Source of the DNA: Liminaster sp045576355
Lineage (GTDB): Bacteria; Bacteroidota; Bacteroidia; Bacteroidales; UBA3663
Length of the DNA: 31,998 nt
Reading direction: 5' to 3'
Assembly (NCBI GenBank): GCA_045576355.1
Contig: JAZNGG010000026.1
Location: 1-31,998 of the forward strand
Numbering within the stretch: position 1 is the first letter of the stretch; each line of letters opens with the position of its first letter. The notes beneath the pieces were generated by a model. The model was given only the letters and a program-made list of their open reading frames with translations, was not told the origin of the DNA and searched no databases. Shown one piece after another: positions 1 through 8,311 of the stretch. Position numbers and translations under genes: made by a program.

Positions 1-332
1 AGCGTACTGAGTAAGGTGACACACCGCACTGAGTAAAGTCATAAATAAGTATATGTACTATAATTGACTCAATTAACTAATCTTACAGATAATTTTCTGC
101 CAGTCATTGTTACTCCTAAATAAACATTATTTATCAGTAAAAATTGAAAAGTCAGGATTACATCTATGTGTTAATATTTTATAATTGAAATCGTGTACGT
201 ACTATTTGAATTTTTCTCTTAACCACTTACGCTCCTCATTGAAAATAATATCCCCACATATCTTCTCAGACATGTGGGGATAGAGTAAAATATATAGAGA
301 TTTGTAAGAATATAATAAGTCTTGATGATTTA
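1..332. other. AT-rich intergenic region at left edge
   Basis: No convincing gene or RNA. A 9-bp direct repeat ACTGAGTAA occurs at 6-14 and 28-36, and may be the end of a repeat that starts outside the window. The only other structure is the hairpin at 249-282, listed separately. The stretch lies downstream of nfnB on the minus strand. Confidence 0.6.
249..282 (-). terminator. Hairpin terminator downstream of nfnB
   Basis: An 11-bp perfect stem, TATCCCCACAT (249-259) against ATGTGGGGATA (272-282), with a 12-nt loop. Read on the minus strand it is followed by ATTTTC and lies about 50 bp past the nfnB stop. The T-tract is short, so it could be an imperfect intrinsic terminator or a 3'-end stabilising hairpin. 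Confidence 0.6.
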
Positions 333-1799
333 TTACTCAGACAATTGGGCATGCATAGATGCAGCAGCCTTACGGCCATCGCCCATGGCGAGAATAACGG
401 TAGCGCCACCACGATAGATATCTCCGCCGACATAAATATCATCAACAGAGGAACGTAGTGTCTCAGCGTCCGCTTCGATGGTACCGCGACGGGAAACTTC
501 TAGTGCAGAGATGCTATTGGGGATCAATGGGTTAGGACTGACTCCGACAGCCACTACGACTACCTCTGCAGGAAGGGTCACAGTTTTGCCCTCAACGGGT
601 ACCGGGGAACGACGTCCAGATGCATCAGGTTCACCAAGCTCCATGACCTGAAGCACCATCTCGGAAACACGACCTCGCTCATCGACGTGATACTCAATAG
701 GGTTATGCAGCGTGAGAAACTCAATGCCCTCCTCCATGGCGTGATGGATCTCCTCGCGACGTGCAGGCATCTCGTCGATAGAGCGGCGATAGACGAGCAT
801 AACGCGTTTGGCTCCCATACGTTTGGCGGTGCGGGCTGAGTCCATGGCGGTGTTTCCACCTCCTATGACTGCGACATGATCTGCACGCAGGATGGGGGTG
901 GCATAGCCGGGACGTCCGGCTCCCATAAGGTTGATGCGGGTCAGGTACTCGTTGGACGACATCACACCACAGGCGTTTTCGCCAGGGATGCCCATGAAGC
1001 GAGGCAGTCCGGCGCCACTAGCCACAAAAATGCCGACATAGCCCTCACGCTTGAGATCATCATAAGAGAGTGTCTTGCCGACGATGACATCGGGGATGAA
1101 GTGGACACCCATCTTGCGCAGGAGGTCGATCTCTGCCTCGACTACGCTATTAGGTAAACGAAACTCCGGGATACCATATTTTAACACTCCTCCGATCTCA
1201 TGCAGAGCTTCATAGACTGTGACGTCATAACCCCACTTGATCATGTCAGAGGCAAAGGCAAGTCCGGCAGGACCACTACCGACAACAGCCACTTTTTTGC
1301 CATTGGAGGGAGCACATTTAGGCACCTGCACGTTGCCACTTTCACGTTCGTAGTCGGCAGCAAATCTCTCCAGGTAGCCGATAGCAACGGATTTGTGCCC
1401 CATCTTGAGGTGGATGCACTGTCCCTCACATTGTTTCTCCTGAGGGCAGACACGGCCACAGACGGCAGGGAGCGAAGAAGTTTGCTTGATGGTACGTGCA
1501 GCCTCAAGAAACTCACCTGCCTCAATGTATTTCACAAAGGTCGGAATGTTGATGCCAACAGGGCATCCCTTCATGCAACTGGGGTCTGCACAATCTAAAC
1601 ACCGCTGAGCCTCCAGCACAGCCTGCTCACGGCTGAGTCCTTGCTGTACCTCCTCAGTGAATGTAGTTACTCGATAGTCCGGAGAGAGTTCGGGCATGAC
1701 AACGCGCTCGATAGCAGAGCGCTCTTTTGCACTTTTATTTTTACGCAATGCTTCACGCCAGGGTTCGCTGCGCAAAGCCTTGATTTCGTCTAATGTCAT
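333..1799 (-). CDS. nfnB: NADH-dependent ferredoxin:NADP+ oxidoreductase large subunit (GltD-like flavoprotein)
   Basis: A 488-aa flavoprotein of the glutamate synthase small-subunit family. The N-terminal iron-sulfur domain carries Cys67, 70, 75, 79 and Cys114, 118, 124, 128, which should bind two [4Fe-4S] clusters. An FAD-binding GSGPAG motif lies at 174-179 and a second dinucleotide motif GGGNTA at 313-318. The directly preceding gene is an NfnA-type subunit (32 bp gap) and no GltB large subunit is present, so the pair is best read as the cytosolic NfnAB complex. Known NfnAB couples NADH and reduced-ferredoxin oxidation to NADP+ reduction by electron bifurcation. Such genes are often annotated as gltA, gltD or sulfide dehydrogenase. 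The start is ATG at 1799. The family is certain; the Nfn assignment rests on the neighbour. Confidence 0.88.
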   Translation of the reverse strand: MTLDEIKALRSEPWREALRKNKSAKERSAIERVVMPELSPDYRVTTFTEEVQQGLSREQAVLEAQRCLDCADPSCMKGCPVGINIPTFVKYIEAGEFLEAARTIKQTSSLPAVCGRVCPQEKQCEGQCIHLKMGHKSVAIGYLERFAADYERESGNVQVPKCAPSNGKKVAVVGSGPAGLAFASDMIKWGYDVTVYEALHEIGGVLKYGIPEFRLPNSVVEAEIDLLRKMGVHFIPDVIVGKTLSYDDLKREGYVGIFVASGAGLPRFMGIPGENACGVMSSNEYLTRINLMGAGRPGYATPILRADHVAVIGGGNTAMDSARTAKRMGAKRVMLVYRRSIDEMPARREEIHHAMEEGIEFLTLHNPIEYHVDERGRVSEMVLQVMELGEPDASGRRSPVPVEGKTVTLPAEVVVVAVGVSPNPLIPNSISALEVSRRGTIEADAETLRSSVDDIYVGGDIYRGGATVILAMGDGRKAAASMHAQLSE

Positions 1800-1831
1800 A
1801 ATTTAAGGGGTCTGTGTTTATATTATCTCTT

Positions 1832-2629
1832 TTATTTCTGCTCCTCTTCGCGATAGGTGGCCAGTCGGGTCATCATCTCTGCGAAGTCAACTTGATGGGC
1901 ATCAAATTCGGGACCATCAACACAAACAAATCGTGTCTTCCCTCCCACGGTGATGCGACAAGCTCCACACATACCGGTACCATCAACCATGATAGTGTTA
2001 AGGCTGACGATAGTGGGAACTTCATATTTTTTTGTCAGTTGACTAACAAACTTCATCATGATGGCCGGACCGATACATACACACTTGTCCACTTTCTCGC
2101 GCAAAATCACACTCTCTACTCCCTGTGTGACAAGGCCTTGAGTGCCATAGCTTCCATCGTCTGTCATAATAATAACTTCGTCGCTGGACTGTCGCATTTC
2201 CTCCTCAAGTATTATTAACTCTTTGGTACGGGCAGCCAGCACTACGATTACTCGATTACCAGCTTCATGCATAGCTCTGACTATGGGCAACAAAGGGGCA
2301 ACTCCAACTCCACCTCCACAGCATACTACGGTACCATATTTTTCTATCTCCGTGGCATGACCCAATGGGCCAACTACATCCGACAAGTAGTCTCCGGCTT
2401 CAAGAGATATGATTTGCGCAGAACTTTTTCCAACAGCCTGAACGACCAATGTAATGGTGCCTCGCTCAACATTGGCATCAGCGATGGTGAGCGGAATACG
2501 CTCTCCTTTGTCATCGGTACGAACGATGACAAAATGTCCTGCTTTACGGCTTTGGGCAATCAGGGGAGCTTCTACCTCAAGACAAGCAACCTTTTCGGAA
2601 AACATCGTTTTACTTACAATCTTATTCAT
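1832..2629 (-). CDS. nfnA: NADH-dependent ferredoxin:NADP+ oxidoreductase small subunit (PyrK/FNR-like)
   Basis: A 265-aa protein of the ferredoxin-NADP reductase/PyrK superfamily: an N-terminal flavin-binding beta-barrel, a nucleotide-binding domain with a GGGVGVAPLLP motif near residue 105, and a C-terminal [2Fe-2S] segment. Three cysteines (221, 224, 236) are visible in this segment, with Asp216 where a fourth cysteine would be expected. A three-Cys plus one-Asp cluster is the reported arrangement in structurally studied NfnA and argues against plain PyrK. It is the first gene of the two-gene nfnAB operon. A TAnnTTTG box lies 84 bp upstream. The start ATG at 2629 gives the expected N-terminus (MNKIVSKTMFSEKV). 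Confidence 0.87.
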   Translation of the reverse strand: MNKIVSKTMFSEKVACLEVEAPLIAQSRKAGHFVIVRTDDKGERIPLTIADANVERGTITLVVQAVGKSSAQIISLEAGDYLSDVVGPLGHATEIEKYGTVVCCGGGVGVAPLLPIVRAMHEAGNRVIVVLAARTKELIILEEEMRQSSDEVIIMTDDGSYGTQGLVTQGVESVILREKVDKCVCIGPAIMMKFVSQLTKKYEVPTIVSLNTIMVDGTGMCGACRITVGGKTRFVCVDGPEFDAHQVDFAEMMTRLATYREEEQK

Positions 2630-2712
2630 AAAATTACCAATTATTAAAATATAAGATTAATTTTCCTTACTTGATTAAGTATTCGTTATATCAGATTTGA
2701 CAATCGACTTCG

Positions 2713-2720
2713 CAAAGTTA
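2713..2720 (-). promoter_or_regulatory. Predicted -7 box for nfnAB
   Basis: On the minus strand it reads TAACTTTG, a full match to the Bacteroidota -7 consensus TAnnTTTG, and would give a leader of roughly 80 nt. No TTTG -33 element lies at the usual 19-21 bp, so the call rests on the -7 box and position. Confidence 0.5.
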
Positions 2721-2830
2721 AAGACAAAATCGACAAAACGAAAAAAAAGTCAAGATTTTTTATACAAAACATGGCAATATTGTTGTTTTTGTCCATTATT
2801 TTTATTATATCTGTGGAAAAATGCATGTTT

Positions 2831-2896
2831 GGTTGAGGTGGTGAAGGGTTAGTCACGTGGGGCGAGGGGTTCGCGGTATGAAATGTTGAGAGGTTG
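2831..2896. repeat. G-rich dispersed repeat (GGTTGAGG-type), copy A
   Basis: The 22 bases at 2831-2852 match the 22-bp units at 28606-28627 and 28630-28651 at 18 of 22 positions by hand alignment, including the shared block GTGAAGGGTT/TTGAAGGGTT. A second related block, TTGAGAGGTTGA, follows near 2886. The two loci are 26 kb apart, so this looks like a dispersed intergenic repeat family. Confidence 0.55.
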
Positions 2897-3032
2897 AAAT
2901 AATAAACCTTTACACTTCTAAACTATTTAACTAAACAAGAGACTTGTTCCGCGATGGCTGAAGAGTATCTGTTTTCACCTTTCCTCTTTGCCCTGTTATC
3001 TGTACTCTATTCTATAAACCAAGACCTTATCC

Positions 3033-5387
3033 TCAGAACGGGTAGCCCACTGCAAAGTGGATCGTCCTATTATCTTTATCTTGGGGACTATCGATCACCC
3101 ATGCCTCCTTGCCCATTCGAGCAGGATCATGAGCTTTAATGCCCAAATCTAAACGCAGTACCATAAAGTCGGTGACCAGCCTTAGACCGACTCCCCACGA
3201 AGCTGCTATCTCCTTATAAAAATCGGTGCTGATGGCACCTCCCTGCTGCGAATCATAGTCGCGAAGGGTCCAAACATTGCCAGCATCGACAAATGCAGCA
3301 AACTCAAAGTTCCAAAAGAGTTTGGATCGCAACTCTATGCTCATGTCCAGGCGAATGTCTCCACACTGATTGAAGTAATCTAAAGTAGAGCCATCACTCT
3401 TATAGCGACCTGGCCCCAAGGTCCTGACTGACCAACCTCGCACATTGTTTGCCCCTCCCGAATAGTAACGCTTCTCAAACGGCATAATACTGCTGTTGCC
3501 ATAGGGCACAGCAACACCTCCGGCCCAATGGAAAGCGAGTCGGCTCCTATCTGTAAGGAATTTTGAGTAAGAATAGTCTATGTCAAAACTGGCATACTGC
3601 TCAAATCGGAGATCAAACCATTGGTATGCTCCATCTTTTCGGGGAAGAGACAATGCTTGAGACAACAGACTAAGGGTATTACCTCCTACTTCAGGACTTA
3701 TGCGCAAAGTCCACACGTCGCGAGAAGACTGCTGACGTTGAGATGTCGCCATACTGGAAGAGACGTTGCCATAATAAAAACTATAACTCATGGACAAAAT
3801 CAAGTGTGACTGATAACTCGAGTACGTAATGGGGCCTGCGTTTTGAATGATGTCAAGAAACGATTTTGAGCGTTTAGGGAGATGGACGTAGCTAAAGTCT
3901 GCCACTTCCCAAACATGTCTCATGTGACGATTCTCTGAAAACCAATTGTAGCCAAACACCCCATTGGTAATGATGCGGGTGTATTCGGGACGTGACTGAT
4001 AGCTATAAGAGGCATTGATCATCGTGGTGGCTCGAGAACGTCGACGAGACTCTCTGTCGATGAATGGGAAGAGGAACTTGGGGAAATTGAGAGAGTTTTC
4101 GACAGTAAACTCCTTATAATTATCATTGACCAAGTCCGTCACATTACCAGACAGACTCTCATAACCGCCTTTTATCGTTGCAGAGTAGGTTTCAGACCCA
4201 CGGAAAATGTTGGCATGACGATAGGTACTGGCTGCTGCAAATCCTAAATCCCCCGAAGTGTTGGTACCTTCCAATTCGAACTGGAGGCTGTGAGGCTTGG
4301 CCGGAGATAGGTAAATGAGACAGTCTAGACTATCCTGTCCGACTTCCTCCATACGTATATTAACATATCTTAAAGCATGGAGACGACTATAAGAATTATA
4401 GGTATTTTGGACATCTCGTTCGGCATACCACGTACCGGGAACTATGTGCGTATTTTCTAGCAACGTTTTTTCACGCAAATAACACTTCTCGCCGGTGTAT
4501 CGGAGATGATAACCTTTCTCGATTGAGACAGTATGAAGACGTTCACTATTATGATCGGAGTTATCCGATAAGAGATCAAAATCAGAAATAAACCAAACAT
4601 CTCTGATGCGATAAGGTTTGTGTTTGCCCGAAATAACGACAATGAGATCCACCTTTTGAGAAGATGCAAGGGTGTCTGCAATAAATCGAATATCATCTTT
4701 CTCAAACGACCAATATCCTTCGTTTCGTAAATACTGTGTAATACGGGTTCTCTCCTTGTCTAAAATGGAACGATCAAGAAGCATACCGGGCTGAATGATG
4801 GCTGAGGAACGCTCGGCATAAATGAATGGGCGAAGATTGTCGTCTTCTACTTGATAGGCGACACTATCGACGACCATCGGTGCATTACGTTTAACTTCAT
4901 AGACAACTGAGACTTTTTTCTTTTTATAATCAGTCTTGTATGTGACCTCGGCATCCATGTAGCCTCTGGCATGCATAGTTCTCTCTATAGCTCTAACGGT
5001 ACGCTGACTCATGAAGTCATCATAGATAGGGGGAGCTGTGCCAACTCTACGGAGCCATTGATTCCAACGTGAAGTGGAATCCGAGCCTGCTAAATTATAA
5101 ATCCAGGTAGAAACAGGCATAAAGCCAAAGGTACGATGATAAGGTTTTTGCTTGATAGTTTGACGTAATTCGCTATTGTTAGTCCACACTCCATCTACCT
5201 CTATGTGGGCACGATCGACAACATGTTTACCCTCAGGAATATTACGGGTAACAGAGCAGGAAGAAATTATCAGCACAAAAAATAAAGACATAATAGCACA
5301 TATAGCAATTGAGAATCTGGATTTCCAATCACTATTATTATACCCAATTGATTTGCGAAACAATGGATCGACTTTATTTTTTTTCAT
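3033..5387 (-). CDS. tamL: TamL-type BamA/TamA-family outer-membrane lipoprotein
   Basis: A 784-aa protein with a long basic n-region, a hydrophobic segment ending in the lipobox IISSC (lipidated Cys44), then POTRA-like repeats over roughly residues 50-400 and a C-terminal 16-strand-type barrel. The barrel carries the family motif RYYSGGANNVRGW and ends in an aromatic residue (GYPF). TamA normally works with TamB in outer-membrane biogenesis; Bacteroidota have lipidated TamL forms, and no tamB is visible here. The longer reading frame extends to 5456, but a TATCTTTG promoter box occupies 5393-5400, inside that extension. I therefore start the gene at the ATG at 5387 (MKKNKVDPLF). It is divergent from murB. 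Confidence 0.85.
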   Translation of the reverse strand: MKKNKVDPLFRKSIGYNNSDWKSRFSIAICAIMSLFFVLIISSCSVTRNIPEGKHVVDRAHIEVDGVWTNNSELRQTIKQKPYHRTFGFMPVSTWIYNLAGSDSTSRWNQWLRRVGTAPPIYDDFMSQRTVRAIERTMHARGYMDAEVTYKTDYKKKKVSVVYEVKRNAPMVVDSVAYQVEDDNLRPFIYAERSSAIIQPGMLLDRSILDKERTRITQYLRNEGYWSFEKDDIRFIADTLASSQKVDLIVVISGKHKPYRIRDVWFISDFDLLSDNSDHNSERLHTVSIEKGYHLRYTGEKCYLREKTLLENTHIVPGTWYAERDVQNTYNSYSRLHALRYVNIRMEEVGQDSLDCLIYLSPAKPHSLQFELEGTNTSGDLGFAAASTYRHANIFRGSETYSATIKGGYESLSGNVTDLVNDNYKEFTVENSLNFPKFLFPFIDRESRRRSRATTMINASYSYQSRPEYTRIITNGVFGYNWFSENRHMRHVWEVADFSYVHLPKRSKSFLDIIQNAGPITYSSYQSHLILSMSYSFYYGNVSSSMATSQRQQSSRDVWTLRISPEVGGNTLSLLSQALSLPRKDGAYQWFDLRFEQYASFDIDYSYSKFLTDRSRLAFHWAGGVAVPYGNSSIMPFEKRYYSGGANNVRGWSVRTLGPGRYKSDGSTLDYFNQCGDIRLDMSIELRSKLFWNFEFAAFVDAGNVWTLRDYDSQQGGAISTDFYKEIAASWGVGLRLVTDFMVLRLDLGIKAHDPARMGKEAWVIDSPQDKDNRTIHFAVGYPF

Positions 5388-5392
5388 GGGGA

Positions 5393-5400
5393 CAAAGATA
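5393..5400 (-). promoter_or_regulatory. Predicted -7 box of tamL, abutting the start codon
   Basis: The minus strand reads TATCTTTG, then five bases (TCCCC), then ATG at 5387. The box matches TAnnTTTG exactly. Transcription would begin at or within a base or two of the A of ATG, giving a leaderless mRNA. The -33 region is weak: CTTG at a 16-bp spacing is the best candidate. Confidence 0.55.
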
Positions 5401-5862
5401 AAACAAATTCCCGAAGCAAGGCATATCTCTCTATAAGTTTTTTGCGTTTTGCGCAATCGTTAAAGAATGAGAAGCTATTACTTTCTCTTGCCTTTCACGA
5501 TCTGTTTATGATGGTGTAAGTATATAATGGTAAGAGAAATATATCTTATTCCCCAATCGACTATTAGATTTCAGGATATTTGTTTTATTATTATAGAATA
5601 GATTTCTTATAGTATAGCCGGCGATATAAACAAAAAAACACAAGAAATATGCCCAAAAGAATAGGCAAACAGCTAAAATTGATAAAAAAGCGTCTTGTCG
5701 GTCTAATGACCGTTTAGGGTTAAAAAAAATATATCCACATATTTTTCCATTTTACACTCTATTTTGTCATAAAAAATAATTATATTCGCAGCAATTTATA
5801 GAGAGATGAGATTTTTCTTTAGAGTAGTTTATGTCACACCCTATATATAATATATAGTTCCT
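5401..5862. other. Divergent intergenic region tamL/murB
   Basis: AT-rich, with no gene seen. It contains a small perfect hairpin CGGTC-TAAT-GACCG at 5699-5712, which could be an operator or a weak terminator. A murB promoter candidate is listed separately. Confidence 0.5.
5781..5788 (+). promoter_or_regulatory. Candidate -7 box for murB
   Basis: TATATTCG matches TAnnTTTG at all but one fixed position. A TTTG lies at 5763-5766 but only 14 bp upstream, shorter than the usual 19-21. The predicted leader would be about 70 nt. Confidence 0.35.
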
Positions 5863-6882
5863 ATGATAGATATTTCACGCGATTATTCATTATTACCCCA
5901 CAACACTTTTGGCATTGATGTCAAAACCAAAATCTGGGTTGAATATGATACGGAAGATGACTTGAAAGAGCTGTTACAACAGCCTTTTATGCAAGAACAG
6001 CCTTTATTGCATGTAGGTATGGGCAGCAATTTACTGTTTACCCAAGATTACGATGGAGTAATTTTGCACTCACGTATAGGAGGAATTGAGATCATCAATG
6101 AAGATGGAAATAACGTTGAGGTGCAGATAGGAAGCGGAGTTGTGTGGGATGATTTTTGTCAATGGGCTATCAATCAAGGATTGTATGGGACAGAAAATCT
6201 TTCCGGCATCCCTGGAGAGTGTGGTGCAGCAGCCGTCCAAAATATCGGGGCATATGGTCGAGAGATTTCGGATATTATTAAGAAGGTTAAGGCTATCGAT
6301 ACTAAAACCGGCAAAGAGAGATTTTTTGCACATAAAGAATGTTCTTATGCATATCGATCTAGCATTTTCAAAACCTCACGAGAGTATAATCGGTACATAG
6401 TCACACAAGTGATAATACAGCTTCAACGCGAGGGATCATTACATCTAGATTATGGAAATCTTCACGAGGCACTAAAGGAGAAAGCACACCCTACGATGTC
6501 TGACGTCAGAGAAGCAGTTATCGCCATCAGAAATAGCAAATTGCCCGACCCAAAAATCTTAGGTAACGCTGGCAGTTTTTTTATTAACCCAATTGTCAAA
6601 CGATCTAAAATCGACGAGTTACTTTCTGTTTATCCCTTCATGCCTCATTATATCATAGATAAAAATCTAGGAAAAATCCCGGCAGGATGGCTGATTGAAC
6701 AATGTGGTTGGAAAGGACGCACAATAGGGGGCGCCGGAGTCTATGAGAAACAGTGTCTAGTATTGGTCAACAGAGGTAATGCATCGCCGGAAGACATTAT
6801 CAATCTCTCTAAAGCCATTGTCCGAACCATCGACGAAAGATTTGGGATTGTTATTTCTCCGGAGGTTAATTTTATCGAATAA
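5863..6882 (+). CDS. murB: UDP-N-acetylmuramate dehydrogenase
   Basis: A 339-aa cytosolic FAD enzyme that reduces UDP-GlcNAc-enolpyruvate to UDP-MurNAc with NADPH, the second committed step of peptidoglycan synthesis. The length fits the E. coli type (type I). The FAD-binding region includes VGMGSNLL (51-58) and the signature PGECGAAAVQNIGAYG (117-132). Other visible residues are Arg165 in YRSSIFK, the proton-donor serine Ser238 in GNAGSFF, and the C-terminal Glu334 in SPEVNFI. The start ATG at 5863 gives a normal N-terminus. A metallo-hydrolase follows after 40 bp, probably in the same transcript. Confidence 0.95.
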   Translation: MIDISRDYSLLPHNTFGIDVKTKIWVEYDTEDDLKELLQQPFMQEQPLLHVGMGSNLLFTQDYDGVILHSRIGGIEIINEDGNNVEVQIGSGVVWDDFCQWAINQGLYGTENLSGIPGECGAAAVQNIGAYGREISDIIKKVKAIDTKTGKERFFAHKECSYAYRSSIFKTSREYNRYIVTQVIIQLQREGSLHLDYGNLHEALKEKAHPTMSDVREAVIAIRNSKLPDPKILGNAGSFFINPIVKRSKIDELLSVYPFMPHYIIDKNLGKIPAGWLIEQCGWKGRTIGGAGVYEKQCLVLVNRGNASPEDIINLSKAIVRTIDERFGIVISPEVNFIE

Positions 6883-6922
6883 AATAAGAAGTATTAATAC
6901 GTTTCAGTCATCTAATAGAATT

Positions 6923-7681
6923 ATGAAGATTACATTCCTGGGAACAGGAACATCGGTTGGGGTTCCCGTGCCATGTTGTAGGTGCGAAGTCTGCCAATCA
7001 GTTGACCCTAAAGACAAAAGGCTTCGAGCTTCTGTTTATGTAGAAACAGATCATGGAGAAGCAATCATCATTGACTGCGGACCGGACTTTAGGCAGCAAG
7101 TTTTAACTTACAGCATCGATCGATTATCTGCTATACTATTAACGCATCTGCATTATGACCATGCATCAGCCTTTGATGAATTAAGACCATTTACATACGC
7201 TTCTCCCCTTCCCATTTATGCTGAATCTGTAGTCAATGATGAACTTAAAAAGAAATATGACTATATCCTCGTCAATAGTTATCCGGGAGCACCTCAAATT
7301 AATCTTATTGACATAGATTCTGACCAGAGTTTTCTCATAGGTAAAACAGAGATTATTCCTATAAGATTGATGCATGGTCAACTTCCAATTCTTGGTTTTA
7401 GAATTAATGATTTTGCTTATCTTACAGACTGTACCGATATACCTAAAGAGGAGTTTAGAAAGCTACAAGGCTTGAACACCTTAGTTATTGATGCACTTAG
7501 GCATTATCCTCACCCGACTCATTATAGTGTCGATCAAGCTTTGGAGATAGTCTCTAAATTAAACCCCTTGACAACCTATTTTACACACATGAGTGACAAA
7601 ATCGGCCTACATAAGGAAGTAGAGAAAACACTCCCGGCTAACGTACATCTTGGTTATGATGGACTTATATTTGACACATAA
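6923..7681 (+). CDS. PhnP-like metallo-beta-lactamase-fold hydrolase
   Basis: A 252-aa protein opening with MKITFLGTGTSVGVP, followed by a cysteine cluster (Cys18, 19, 21, 24) resembling the structural zinc site of PhnP-type phosphodiesterases. The metal-binding motif HLHYDH is at 75-80, with a later DCTD motif and a C-terminal THMSDKIG segment carrying another metal-ligand histidine. It is probably a cytosolic di-metal phosphodiesterase. The substrate is unknown, and no phn genes are nearby, so a phosphonate role is not supported. The open frame extends upstream into murB, but ATG at 6923 gives the family N-terminus and leaves a 40-bp gap after murB. Confidence 0.85.
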   Translation: MKITFLGTGTSVGVPVPCCRCEVCQSVDPKDKRLRASVYVETDHGEAIIIDCGPDFRQQVLTYSIDRLSAILLTHLHYDHASAFDELRPFTYASPLPIYAESVVNDELKKKYDYILVNSYPGAPQINLIDIDSDQSFLIGKTEIIPIRLMHGQLPILGFRINDFAYLTDCTDIPKEEFRKLQGLNTLVIDALRHYPHPTHYSVDQALEIVSKLNPLTTYFTHMSDKIGLHKEVEKTLPANVHLGYDGLIFDT

Positions 7682-7780
7682 CACAAGTCTGATATTAATA
7701 TCTAAAATAGATTTTAATATTTAAATACTAATCGCATACTTTCTTTCTTTTTGTATTAAAATTTGATAAATATTACTTAT

Positions 7781-8224
7781 ATGAAACTTACAGACAATTG
7801 GTTTACTGCATTAGCAGAAAATTTAGACGGAACATACACATTTATATCAGGTCGATCAGGCATCGATGAATTTATTGCCTCTGGGAAATTTAAAGAGCGC
7901 ATTGAGATCACTTGGAGATTTAGTACTCCTGATGAAAAAGGTTTACCTACAGATGACCAAGAAGCAGAATTGATGGAAGAGGTTGAAGAAAAACTGCGAA
8001 TGGAAATGGAAAAAAATAAACTGGCCATTCTGACGGGGGTGTACACAGGTCAAGGATCGAGACAATGGATTTATATAACACGTAATACGGCAGCATTTGG
8101 AGAGATGCTAAATAAAACATTACAAACTTATCCCCAAAAACTTCCAATAGAAATCTATGCCGAAAAAGATCCGGATAATAAAGAATACAAAGAACTCTTG
8201 GAACTGAAACAAGAAGAAGATTAA
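7781..8224 (+). CDS. DUF695-like protein
   Basis: A 147-aa acidic, soluble protein without signal peptide or membrane segment. The opening MKLTDNWFTALAENLDG, the segment GKFKERIEITWRF and the later GQGSRQWIYITR resemble DUF695 proteins, whose function is not established. The start is ATG at 7781; six extra upstream codons are possible but less typical. It sits 99 bp after the hydrolase gene. TTTG at 7762-7765 lies in an imperfect -7 box (AAAATTTG), so it may have its own weak promoter. uvrB follows with a separate strong promoter. Confidence 0.6.
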   Translation: MKLTDNWFTALAENLDGTYTFISGRSGIDEFIASGKFKERIEITWRFSTPDEKGLPTDDQEAELMEEVEEKLRMEMEKNKLAILTGVYTGQGSRQWIYITRNTAAFGEMLNKTLQTYPQKLPIEIYAEKDPDNKEYKELLELKQEED

Positions 8225-8276
8225 TCATAATAATTAAAGAGAGCTCAATAAAAGAAATTAAAAATAAGATAAAATT

Positions 8277-8307
8277 TTTGATTTATCTTAGTATAACATT
8301 ATTTTTG
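8277..8307 (+). promoter_or_regulatory. Consensus uvrB promoter, leaderless configuration
   Basis: TTTG at 8277-8280, a 19-bp spacer, and TATTTTTG at 8300-8307: both elements of the Bacteroidota sigma-ABfr-type consensus at the standard spacing. The uvrB ATG starts only four bases after the box (8312), so the transcript should begin at or next to the start codon. Confidence 0.75.
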
Positions 8308-8311
8308 CATC

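Larger units (their letters stand above)
2630..3032. other. Intergenic region between tamL and nfnA
   Basis: It holds the nfnA -7 box near 2713 and an AT-rich stretch to 2820. A G-rich repeat-like segment at 2831-2896 is related to the repeats at 28.6 kb. No protein-coding gene is credible here. TCGCGG (2871-2876) and CCGCGA (2949-2954) form a weak, long-range inverted repeat. No clear terminator for tamL was seen. Confidence 0.55.

Noticed and set aside
876..1598. Plus-strand frames opposite nfnB
   Set aside because: They are antisense shadows of a gene with clear motifs; no promoter or domain supports them.
333..2629. Reading the two minus-strand genes as gltD plus pyrK
   Set aside because: No gltB or pyrD is adjacent, and the Asp plus three-Cys cluster in the small subunit together with the gene pairing fits NfnAB better.
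2954..3139. 61-codon plus-strand frame at the 3' end of tamL
   Set aside because: It overlaps the conserved end of the tamL barrel in antisense, with no promoter or recognisable domain.
6779..6922. Upstream extension of the metallo-hydrolase overlapping murB
   Set aside because: The extra 48 residues have no family support and overlap the conserved murB C-terminus; the family N-terminus begins at 6923.
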